Assembly: GCF_000013865.1 (NCBI RefSeq)
Contig: NC_007948.1
Span: 3,410,001 to 3,474,000 of the forward strand
Source: Polaromonas sp. JS666
GTDB lineage: Bacteria > Pseudomonadota > Gammaproteobacteria > Burkholderiales > Burkholderiaceae_C
Reading direction: 5' to 3'
DNA length: 64,000 nucleotides
The notes under the pieces were generated by a model. The model did not search any database. It was given only the letters and a program-made list of their open reading frames with translations, and was not told the DNA's origin. How positions within the stretch are numbered: position 1 is the first letter of the stretch; each line of letters opens with the position of its first letter. This document shows, piece after piece, positions 57,784 through 64,000 of this stretch. Position numbers and translations under genes: made by a program.

Positions 57784-59076
57784 TTACCCCACCAACATCT
57801 GCATGCTGCGCTCGTAATGCACCGACAGCCTCTCGAAGATACCCAGCAATTCCTCGCTGGCCACCGCCAGGCGCTCCAGGCGCTCGAGCAGTTCCGGGGC
57901 ACCCTGCCCAACGGGTGCGGCACCGGCCAGCATGTGCTCCCAGCACGCGGCGGCAGCGTCCAACGAGGTGCGGATGTCCCCGCTGGTGAGGGGGATTTCG
58001 TTCAGGTATTTGAGTGCCTGCTCGAAGGCCGCCCGGGATTCGGCCATGCCCTCGGTGTAGCGTGGCGTGGCAGCCTTGCCACCCATCGCCTCCAGCAAGG
58101 CGTATTTTGCGAAACGCTGGCTCAACATGCGCTGGCGGCCCGCCAGGTTGAGGACCTGCAACGGAGGCATGGCACCCGCGTTCTCCAGGCTGCTGGTCAG
58201 CCGCTCGGCTTCGTGCAGCAACTGCTCGGCCAGTTCGTCGAGCGGGCCCATGTGACGCGCCTGGGGCTCGTCCTGCAAGGCCTGCTTCAGCTGCGCCCAG
58301 GTCCGGCCTACCTGCTCCAGCAGGTCCCCAAAGGTAGGCTGGGACAGGCTTTTGCCGAGAGCCACAATATTTGCGTCAATGCGCAGGACGGACTCCTTCA
58401 GGTGCTGTTTGGCCTGCGCGACCTGCACCCCCGCCAATTGCTGCAGGGCCAGCTTCACCAGCCGCTGCGACAGCATGCGTAACTGCCCCGAACGGTTGAC
58501 GTCTTCCGCGAAGCGGGCCGAATGGATGATGTGCTGCGACACCTGGCCCAGGCGCTGGTTGGTGTGCATGGAAGCGGTGCGCAGCATCTGGAACGCATCA
58601 TCGTCCGAGACCTGGCGCGCGCGCATCAGGATGCCCTTGGCTCGGTCCACCACCTTGCGCTCTTCCAGGCGGCGCGACACTTCAAACATTTCCGCCCGCA
58701 GAGCCTGCTCGCGGCTGAAGCGGGCCTGCGCCAGATGAATGAGCGAGCGCAGGCGCTGCGGGCCATAGCCATTGATGACGTAGGCATGAACGCCCGCAGC
58801 CACGGCCCGGGTGATCTTCTCGGCGTCCCCATCGCTGGTAAACACGATCACCGGGCGCGACGAGGTCTCGCCAATGACCTGCAGGGCCCTGAACAATTCC
58901 TCATCCGGCAGAGGGTCATAGCAAATCACCACATCTGGTGCGTGCCGCAGTGCCTCCTGCACCAGTTTGCTGCACTCCCCAACGCAGCCAAGGACCTGTA
59001 TTCCGGCGGCCTCAAGGTCAGAAGCCAGCGGATGCGCACCCGGCGGGCCGTTCAAATGTACCAATGCGGAAGTCAT
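57784..59076 (-). CDS. Receiver-ANTAR protein fused to two PilJ-type nitrate-sensing modules
   Basis: 430 residues, predicted soluble. Receiver-like domain 1-120 (lacks the usual N-terminal acidic pair; possible Asp54 in ICYDPLPDEE), ANTAR domain about 131-186 with ERKVVDRAKGILMRARQVS, then two helical modules, each with a P-box-like motif: SGQLRMLSQRL (196-206) and AGRQRMLSQRF (312-322). It is divergent from the nirB leader. The design is analogous to the NIT-ANTAR antiterminator NasR but with a different sensor. No strong RBS is seen at ATG 59076. Confidence 0.88.
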   Translation of the reverse strand: MTSALVHLNGPPGAHPLASDLEAAGIQVLGCVGECSKLVQEALRHAPDVVICYDPLPDEELFRALQVIGETSSRPVIVFTSDGDAEKITRAVAAGVHAYVINGYGPQRLRSLIHLAQARFSREQALRAEMFEVSRRLEERKVVDRAKGILMRARQVSDDDAFQMLRTASMHTNQRLGQVSQHIIHSARFAEDVNRSGQLRMLSQRLVKLALQQLAGVQVAQAKQHLKESVLRIDANIVALGKSLSQPTFGDLLEQVGRTWAQLKQALQDEPQARHMGPLDELAEQLLHEAERLTSSLENAGAMPPLQVLNLAGRQRMLSQRFAKYALLEAMGGKAATPRYTEGMAESRAAFEQALKYLNEIPLTSGDIRTSLDAAAACWEHMLAGAAPVGQGAPELLERLERLAVASEELLGIFERLSVHYERSMQMLVG

Positions 59077-59188
59077 AAAAATCAATGGGTTAAGAGGGAA
59101 TATGAAGAAAACACAGCCTGTGCGACGCCCACGTCGCGCCTCCTGAAAGTCGCCCCGCCGACGACATGCACCTTCCGGGCCGGGGATA
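59077..59188. other. Divergent promoter region between the ANTAR-PilJ gene and nirB
   Basis: Carries the upstream region of both genes. A half NtrC-like site (TGCACC, about 59167) lies before the sigma-54 promoter; no full GCAC-N7-GTGC dyad is seen. Confidence 0.4.
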
Positions 59189-59203
59189 TGGCACAGATTT
59201 TGC
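59189..59203 (+). promoter_or_regulatory. Sigma-54 promoter 1 of nirB
   Basis: TGGCAC-AGATT-TTGC followed by ACTAA, nearly the same as the narK promoter. Predicted +1 at about 59215, one base before the first leader hairpin. Confidence 0.85.
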
Positions 59204-59215
59204 ACTAACTGCTGC

Positions 59216-59279
59216 GGGCGTAACGGAGCGCCCGACCTTCGCGAAAGCACTGCGGGTTCTGCGCATAACGACGTGCGTA
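59216..59279 (+). promoter_or_regulatory. ANTAR-type double hairpin in the nirB leader
   Basis: Hairpin 1 (59216-59233): GGGCGT-AACGGA-GCGCCC. Hairpin 2 (59260-59279): TGCGCAT-AACGAC-GTGCGTA with two wobbles; GCAC/GTGC may extend it. Both loops are six bases with A at position 1 and G at position 4, the ANTAR recognition pattern, and both begin AACG as does the second nrtA loop. Confidence 0.78.
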
Positions 59280-59336
59280 TTGATGTGCCTCATACCGGTT
59301 TTACCGCCGGTTCCCTGTTTGACAGGAGAGAGCATC

Positions 59337-59540
59337 ATGGTTCCTACCTCATTTTTCCAATATCGACCAGGCGGCCAGGCCACGGGCCCTGCTGCGCGAC
59401 TGACCGCCACGCCGGCCCTCGTGGGCAGCCGCGGGAGCGCCGCCTTGTCACTGCTTGCCTCTGCGCTGCCGGCACTGCGTCGCGGCCAGTTTGGCATGCC
59501 GTTTGCACTTACAACATTGAATCTGAATCCACTGGAGTGA
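59337..59540 (+). CDS. Possible leader ORF upstream of nirB, 67 aa
   Basis: ATG 59337 has AGGAG eight bases upstream, stronger than many real genes. The product begins MVPTSFFQYRPGGQ and is otherwise low complexity (alanine, leucine). Its stop is four bases before the nirB ATG, and the nirB ribosome site lies in its last codons, so its translation could be coupled to nirB. No homology recognised; it may be fortuitous. Confidence 0.35.
   Translation: MVPTSFFQYRPGGQATGPAARLTATPALVGSRGSAALSLLASALPALRRGQFGMPFALTTLNLNPLE
59492..59506 (+). promoter_or_regulatory. Possible second sigma-54 promoter of nirB
   Basis: TGGCAT-GCCGT-TTGC, correct spacing, one mismatch in the -24 box. It would start transcription near 59518, after the ANTAR hairpins, and so escape attenuation. 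Confidence 0.5.
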
Positions 59541-59544
59541 CCCC

Positions 59545-61977
59545 ATGAAAAAATCGAAACTGGTAATGGTCGGCAACGGCATGGCGGGGGTTCGCACCAT
59601 CGAGGAATTGCTCAAGATCGCACCCGAGCTGTACGACATCACCGTCTTCGGTGCCGAACCACACCCCAACTACAACCGCATTTTGCTCAGCCCCGTGCTG
59701 GCCGGGGAGCAGACGCTCGACGAGATCGTGCTCAACAGCTGGGACTGGTACAAGGACAACCACATCACGCTGCACGCCGGCAAGAAGGTCGTTGAAGTCG
59801 ACCGCGTCCGCCGCGTCGTGCGCGCCGAGGACGGCACCGAAGAAGAATACGACCGATTGCTGATGTGCACCGGCTCCAACCCCTTCATCCTGCCGGTGCC
59901 CGGCAAAGACCTGCAGGGCGTGATTGCCTACCGCGACATTGCCGATACCAACGCCATGATTGAGGCGGCGCAGAAGTACAAAAAGGCCGTGGTGATCGGT
60001 GGCGGCCTGCTGGGCCTGGAAGCAGCCAACGGCCTGATGCTGCGCGGCATGGAGGTCACCGTGGTGCACGTCATGCCCTGGCTGATGGAGCGCCAGCTCG
60101 ACGATGTGGCGGGCAAACTGCTGCAAAAGTCGCTGGAAGACCGCGGCCTCAAGTTCCTGATCGGCGCGCAAACCCAGGAACTGACCGGCGGCGCCGATGG
60201 CCGTGTCAAGTCCATCAAGTTCAAGGACGGCAGCGAGCTCGACACCGATCTCGTGGTGATGGCCGTGGGCATCCGCCCCAACACCGAGCTGGCCGAAAAG
60301 ATGCGCCTGCACTGCAACCGCGGCATCGTCGTCAACGACACCATGCAGACCGTGACCGATGCCCGCATCTATTCCGTCGGCGAGTGCGCTGCGCACCGCG
60401 GCATCGCCTACGGCCTGGTGGCGCCGCTGTTCGAGCAGGCCAAGGTAGCCGCCAATCACCTGGCGCAATTCGGTATTGGCCGCTATACCGGCTCCCTGAC
60501 GTCCACCAAGCTCAAGGTCACCGGCATTGACCTGTTCAGCGCCGGCGAATTCATGGGCGGCGAGGGCACCGAGGAGATCGTGATGAGCGACCCCTTCGGC
60601 GGGGTTTACAAGAAACTGGTCATCAAGGGCGACAAGCTGATTGGCGCCTGCCTGTACGGCGACACCGTCGACGGCAGCTATTACTTCAAGCTGCTGCGCG
60701 ATGGGCGCAGCGTCAGCGACATCCGCGACAAGCTGATGTTTGGCGAATCCAATATCGGCGACACCGGCCACGAAGGCCACAGCAAGGCAGCCGCCATGCC
60801 CGATGACGCCGAGGTCTGCGGCTGCAACGGTGTCACCAAAGGAACCATCTGCAAGGCTATCAAGGAAAAAGGCCTGTTCACACTCGACGAAGTGCGCAAG
60901 CACACCAAGGCCAGCGCTTCGTGCGGCTCCTGCACCGGCCTGGTCGAGCAGCTCCTGATGTTCACGGCCGGTGGCGACTACTCGGCCACCCCCAAGAAAA
61001 AGGCCGTGTGCGGCTGCACCGACCACAGCCATCAGGAGGTGCGCGACACCATCAAGTCGCTGCACCTTCTGACCATCGCTGACGTTTACAAGACCATGGA
61101 GTGGCGCACGCCCAACGGCTGCGCGTCCTGCCGCCCCGCCATCAACTACTACCTGATCAGCACCTGGCCCAAGGAGGCCAAGGATGACCCGCAAAGCCGC
61201 TACATCAACGAACGCAGCCACGCCAACATACAGCGGGACGGCACCTACAGCGTGATCCCGCGCATGTGGGGCGGCCACACCACGCCGAACGACCTGCGTC
61301 GCATCGCCGACGTGGCCGACAAGTACCAGATTCCCACCGTCAAGGTGACGGGCGGCCAGCGCATCGACCTGCTGGGCGTGAAGAAGGAAGACCTGCAGAG
61401 CGTCTGGCAGGACCTCGGCATGCCCAGTGGCCTGGCCTATGCCAAGGCGACGCGCACGGTGAAGACCTGCGTGGGCAGCGAATGGTGCCGCTTCGGCACG
61501 CAGGACTCTACGCAGATGGGCAAGGACCTGGAGCACGCGCTCTGGGCCATGTATGCACCGCACAAGGTCAAGCTGGCGGTCAGCGGCTGTCCGCGCAACT
61601 GCGCCGAATCCGGCATCAAGGACGTGGGCGTGATCGGCGTGGACTCCGGCTGGGAGATCTACGTGGGCGGCAACGGCGGCATCAAGACCGAGGTGGCGGA
61701 ATTCCTGGTGAAGGTCAAGACCTCCAGCGAGGTGATGGAATACGCCGGCGCCTTCCTGCAGCTCTACCGTGAGGAAGGCTGGTACCTGGAGCGTACGGTG
61801 CACTACCTGCACCGTGTCGGTCTCGACTACGTCAAGAAGAAGATTCTGGACGACGCCGAAGGCCGCAAGGCCCTATGGGAGCGCCTGCAATTCAGCCTCG
61901 ACGGAGCACCCGACCCCTGGCTCGAGACCAGCAAGGCAGCCGTGGACACACGCCAGTTCGAGAAGTTGCCGGCCTGA
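59545..61977 (+). CDS. nirB: Assimilatory nitrite reductase large subunit
   Basis: 810 residues. FAD/NADH domain from MKKSKLVMVGNGMAGVRT, with VVIGGGLLGLEAANGLMLRG for the second nucleotide fold; BFD-type [2Fe-2S] region VCGCNGVTKGTICKAI with SCGSCTGLV; a second such cysteine group (KAVCGCTDHS, NGCASCRP); and the sirohaem/[4Fe-4S] ligands CVGSEWCRFG and SGCPRNCAES. Reduces nitrite to ammonia in the cytoplasm with NirD. Expressed behind the ANTAR leader. Confidence 0.96.
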   Translation: MKKSKLVMVGNGMAGVRTIEELLKIAPELYDITVFGAEPHPNYNRILLSPVLAGEQTLDEIVLNSWDWYKDNHITLHAGKKVVEVDRVRRVVRAEDGTEEEYDRLLMCTGSNPFILPVPGKDLQGVIAYRDIADTNAMIEAAQKYKKAVVIGGGLLGLEAANGLMLRGMEVTVVHVMPWLMERQLDDVAGKLLQKSLEDRGLKFLIGAQTQELTGGADGRVKSIKFKDGSELDTDLVVMAVGIRPNTELAEKMRLHCNRGIVVNDTMQTVTDARIYSVGECAAHRGIAYGLVAPLFEQAKVAANHLAQFGIGRYTGSLTSTKLKVTGIDLFSAGEFMGGEGTEEIVMSDPFGGVYKKLVIKGDKLIGACLYGDTVDGSYYFKLLRDGRSVSDIRDKLMFGESNIGDTGHEGHSKAAAMPDDAEVCGCNGVTKGTICKAIKEKGLFTLDEVRKHTKASASCGSCTGLVEQLLMFTAGGDYSATPKKKAVCGCTDHSHQEVRDTIKSLHLLTIADVYKTMEWRTPNGCASCRPAINYYLISTWPKEAKDDPQSRYINERSHANIQRDGTYSVIPRMWGGHTTPNDLRRIADVADKYQIPTVKVTGGQRIDLLGVKKEDLQSVWQDLGMPSGLAYAKATRTVKTCVGSEWCRFGTQDSTQMGKDLEHALWAMYAPHKVKLAVSGCPRNCAESGIKDVGVIGVDSGWEIYVGGNGGIKTEVAEFLVKVKTSSEVMEYAGAFLQLYREEGWYLERTVHYLHRVGLDYVKKKILDDAEGRKALWERLQFSLDGAPDPWLETSKAAVDTRQFEKLPA

Positions 61978-62009
61978 GCGCAGCACGGACGCACAACGGA
62001 GTACTCCTC

Positions 62010-62789
62010 ATGAAGCGAAGAATTTTTATTGTGTCGGCGGCGTTGTTTGGCCTGACGGCTCACTCGCAAGTGGCTGACATGAACGATGCCATCAACAAGG
62101 CAGGCCGGCAGCGGATGCTGTCGCAGCGGATGAGCAAGGCCTACCTGGCCCTGGTGCAGCAGGTGGAGCCGGGCACCGCCCAGCAGGTACTGGACCGCTC
62201 GGTCGCGCTGTTCGACCGCCAACTGGTCGAACTCAAGGCCTTCGCGCCCAGTGCCAGCATTCGGGACACCTACGGCAAGCTCGACGTGTCCTGGAACGAA
62301 TTCAAGGGCACGCTGGTCGGCACGGCGCCGAGCAGGGAACTGGTACCCAAGGTGATGCAGATGGATGCGAACCTGCTCATGCTGGCCAACCAGGGCACAC
62401 AACAGTACGAGCAGGCCTCCGGAAAATCGGTAGGCAAGCTGGTCAACATTGCCGGGCGTCAGCGCATGCTGTCGCAGCGCATGGCCAAGTTCTACCTGGC
62501 CAACGCCCTGCAGGTCGACCCCAAGGGCAGCATGGCCGAGATCGCCAAGGCGCGCTCGGAATTCCTGGCGGCCCTGGAGACTTTGCGCAACGCGCCCGAG
62601 GCAACCTCGAAGATCAAGGAAGAACTGGCCCTGGCCGATGCGCAATGGGTCTTTTTCGACCAGGGCCTGCAGCGGCTCGACGGCATGCGGTCCTCACCAA
62701 AACTGATGTCTGATGTGTTTGTGACCAGCGAAAATCTGCTGAGCGTCATGGACCGCGTCACCAGCCTGTACACCAACCTCAAAACATAA
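62010..62789 (+). CDS. Exported protein with two PilJ-type P-box-like motifs
   Basis: 259 residues. Signal peptide MKRRIFIVSAALFGLTAHSQ, then two helical modules with KAGRQRMLSQRM (30-41) and IAGRQRMLSQRM (148-159). No membrane anchor, catalytic site or DNA-binding domain is seen, so a soluble periplasmic ligand binder is the simplest reading. It sits between nirB and nirD, 32 bases after the first and 12 before the second, with GGAG before its ATG. It may bind nitrate or nitrite and interact with the kinase sensor at 51036. Confidence 0.85.
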   Translation: MKRRIFIVSAALFGLTAHSQVADMNDAINKAGRQRMLSQRMSKAYLALVQQVEPGTAQQVLDRSVALFDRQLVELKAFAPSASIRDTYGKLDVSWNEFKGTLVGTAPSRELVPKVMQMDANLLMLANQGTQQYEQASGKSVGKLVNIAGRQRMLSQRMAKFYLANALQVDPKGSMAEIAKARSEFLAALETLRNAPEATSKIKEELALADAQWVFFDQGLQRLDGMRSSPKLMSDVFVTSENLLSVMDRVTSLYTNLKT

Positions 62790-62801
62790 AGAGTGGTCGC
62801 C

Positions 62802-63188
62802 ATGAGTGAATGGAAAAAAATCTGTCTGGTCAATGACATCCCGGTGCTGGGCTCGCGTCGCGTGGCGCGTGCAAAAGGCATGGATGTGGCCGTGTTTCGC
62901 AATGACGAAGACGTCGTGTTCGCCCTGCTGGACCGTTGCCCGCACAAGGGCGGCCCGTTGAGCCAGGGCATCGTGTTCGGCACCAGCGTGGCCTGCCCGC
63001 TGCACAACTGGACGATCGGCCTGGCCGACGGCTGCGCCAGGGCACCGGATGTCGGCTGCACCCAGAAATTCAGCGTCCATGTCGCGGATGGTGTGGTGCA
63101 CCTGGACGCCACCGAACTGGCAACATTGGCCCTGGAGCAGCAGGCCGTCGTGGCCGGTCCCGCCAGCAAAGTGCTTGCCGGCGCATGA
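62802..63188 (+). CDS. nirD: Nitrite reductase small subunit, Rieske type
   Basis: 128 residues. Rieske [2Fe-2S] motifs DRCPHKGGPLSQG and VACPLHNWTIGL. Partner of NirB. ATG 62802 matches the family start; a GTG at 62793 is in frame. The stop codon overlaps the start of the first mini-ORF downstream (ATGA). Confidence 0.93.
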   Translation: MSEWKKICLVNDIPVLGSRRVARAKGMDVAVFRNDEDVVFALLDRCPHKGGPLSQGIVFGTSVACPLHNWTIGLADGCARAPDVGCTQKFSVHVADGVVHLDATELATLALEQQAVVAGPASKVLAGA

Positions 63189-63304
63189 TTGTTGATGTGA
63201 ATGCCAAAGAAGCCCGGTCGACCTGCCCCTGCCGCGATAGTGCCGCTGCCGTGGCCGATCGCCTGGCGACAAGCTTGAAACACCTCCGTAGGGGCGATGC
63301 ATGA
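63185..63304 (+). CDS. Mini-ORF 1 in the nirD-nasA junction, 39 aa
   Basis: Begins at an ATG overlapping the nirD stop (ATGA) and ends in TGA overlapping the next ATG. Product MIVDVNAKEARSTCPCRDSA (first 20 residues) and the tail SLKHLRRGDA. The RSTCP part copies the N-terminus of nasA. Diverged first copy of the 101-base repeat. Translation is plausible by coupling; a protein function is doubtful. Confidence 0.45.
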   Translation: MIVDVNAKEARSTCPCRDSAAAVADRLATSLKHLRRGDA

Positions 63305-63430
63305 TGCGTGAAACACGTTCGACCTGCCCCTACTGCGATCTTGCCACTGTCGCGGCCGATCGCCTGGCGATAAGCTTGAAACACCTCCGTAGGGGCGATG
63401 CATGATGCGTGAAACACGTTCGACCTGCCC
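63201..63430 (+). repeat. 101-bp tandem repeat running into nasA
   Basis: Three units with a 101-base period; the TCGACCTGCCCCT block occurs at 63218, 63319 and 63420. The block GCCTGGCGA-AAGCTTGAAACACC, then TCCGTAGGGGCGATGCATGA, closes units 1 and 2. Units 2 and 3 are nearly identical up to the point where unit 3 continues as nasA; unit 1 is more diverged at its start. Confidence 0.9.
63301..63405 (+). CDS. Mini-ORF 2 in the nirD-nasA junction, 34 aa
   Basis: MMRETRSTCPYC is identical to the first 12 residues of nasA, then DLATVAADRLAISLKHLRRG and DA. Both ends are ATGA overlaps with the neighbouring frames. A truncated copy of the nasA start created by the tandem repeat. Confidence 0.45.
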   Translation: MMRETRSTCPYCDLATVAADRLAISLKHLRRGDA

Positions 63431-64000
63431 CTACTGCGGTGTAGGCTGCGGCGTCATCATTGAATCGCAGGGCGATCAGATCACGGGCGTGCGGGGCGAC
63501 CCGGACCATCCCGCCAACTTCGGTCGGCTGTGCACCAAGGGGTCGACCCTGCACCTCACTGCCACCGCACCTGTCACGCGGCAGACGCGCCTGCTGTATC
63601 CGATGCGGCGCGAGCACCGCCACGAGGCGGCGCAACGCGTGTCGTGGGACAACGCGCTGGACTTCGCCAGCGAGAGCTTTGCGCAGATCATCCGCGACCA
63701 CGGACCGGATGCCGTGGGCTTTTATATTTCGGGCCAGTTGCTCACCGAGGACTACTACGTCTTCAACAAGCTGGCCAAGGGCCTGATTGGCACCAACAAC
63801 GTCGACACCAACTCGCGCCTGTGCATGAGCAGCGCAGTGGCCGGCTACAAGCAGACACTGGGCGCCGACGCCCCGCCCGCCTGCTACGACGACGTGAATC
63901 ACGCGCAGTGCATCTTCATCGTGGGCAGCAACACGGCTTACGCGCACCCCATCCTGTTTCGGCGCATTGAAGATGCCAAGGCCAAAAACCCGCAGCTCAA
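63402..64000 (+). CDS. nasA: Assimilatory nitrate reductase catalytic subunit, 3' end outside window
   Basis: First 199 residues of a molybdopterin oxidoreductase, open at the window edge. The [4Fe-4S] ligands are in RSTCPYCGVGCGV with the fourth in GRLCTKG; the probable molybdenum-ligand cysteine is in NSRLCMSSAVAGY. Cytoplasmic: no twin-arginine signal. Reduces nitrate to nitrite for NirBD. Start ATG 63402 overlaps the stop of mini-ORF 2 (ATGA); there are two adjacent ATG codons. Last gene of the nirB operon in view. Confidence 0.93.
   Translation, partial: MMRETRSTCPYCGVGCGVIIESQGDQITGVRGDPDHPANFGRLCTKGSTLHLTATAPVTRQTRLLYPMRREHRHEAAQRVSWDNALDFASESFAQIIRDHGPDAVGFYISGQLLTEDYYVFNKLAKGLIGTNNVDTNSRLCMSSAVAGYKQTLGADAPPACYDDVNHAQCIFIVGSNTAYAHPILFRRIEDAKAKNPQL

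Noticed and set aside
57724..57790. Possible sigma-54 promoter for the PP2C/kinase gene on the minus strand
   Set aside because: GGGCAT and TTGC are present but eight bases apart instead of five, so the spacing is wrong.
59280..59336. Terminator behind the nirB leader hairpins
   Set aside because: ACCGG/CCGGT and CCTGT/ACAGG stems exist but neither is followed by a run of T, so I do not call an intrinsic terminator.
59509..61812. Open frame of 767 codons on the minus strand
   Set aside because: Antisense to nirB and of shadow composition (valine, alanine, histidine-rich).
63185..63430. Tandem repeats considered as a CRISPR array
   Set aside because: Units are contiguous, 101 bases long, with no unique spacers of constant size and no cas genes.

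Overview
The window looks like a chromosomal stretch from a high-GC betaproteobacterium of the order Burkholderiales, most likely Comamonadaceae and perhaps close to Polaromonas. This is an inference from gene order: tpiA-secG-tRNA-Leu-nuoA-N followed by a DUF2818 gene, rpsO-pnp alongside, and a NarK/PP2C-kinase/NirBD nitrate assimilation cluster. A characteristic GC-rich 3'-UTR repeat fits the same group.

Layout. Positions 1-3657 hold the end of a probable aminophosphonate catabolic unit: phosphonoacetaldehyde dehydrogenase (cut by the window edge), alanine dehydrogenase and a FAD aminophosphonate oxidoreductase. 3792-11752 is a mixed accessory region with an FtsX-type permease lacking an ATPase partner, a lipocalin-like AttH/CrtC protein, a universal stress protein, DUF1330, a lipoprotein, a truncated RidA and a LysR regulator. 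11784-17003 is a minus-strand MarR/OMP/HlyD/DHA2 efflux operon, followed on the plus strand by an ABC exporter and glutamate dehydrogenase. 20697-43676 is a long minus-strand housekeeping block: aminotransferase, rpsO, pnp, quinone oxidoreductase, tpiA, secG, tRNA-Leu(GAG), all 14 nuo genes except for repeat insertions, DUF2818, Nudix and DUF1178. 43753-46726 holds an ABC binding protein, a small heat-shock protein and tsaD.

From 46838 to the right edge lies a nitrate assimilation and sensing island. It contains NasT, NrtABD transport, a membrane CheA-like kinase with CheY and CheX partners, NarK, a PP2C/kinase fusion, a receiver-ANTAR protein fused to two PilJ-type modules, NirB, an exported PilJ-type protein, NirD, and the start of the assimilatory nitrate reductase. 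Three of these proteins carry five copies of a RQRMLSQR-like motif that resembles the nitrate-binding P-box of NarX/NarQ.

Control of the island can be read from the DNA. Sigma-54 promoters (TGGC-N7/8-TTGC type) precede nasT, nrtA, narK and nirB. GCAC-N7-GTGC NtrC-like sites lie upstream of nrtA and narK. The nrtA and nirB leaders begin, within two bases of the predicted +1, with paired hairpins whose hexanucleotide loops mostly fit the ANTAR target (A at loop position 1, G at position 4); nrtA also has a strong terminator hairpin behind them. The inferred logic is that NtrC and sigma-54 report nitrogen limitation, while NasT and/or the ANTAR-PilJ protein release attenuation when nitrate is present.

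Other notable structures are a polar repeat family that always follows the stop codon of the upstream gene (several copies inside the nuo operon, one supplying the end of tsaD), a 101-bp tandem repeat that makes a chain of ATGA-coupled mini-ORFs between nirD and nasA, a marR promoter that predicts a leaderless mRNA, and 9-bp triplications directly upstream of two ribosome binding sites.
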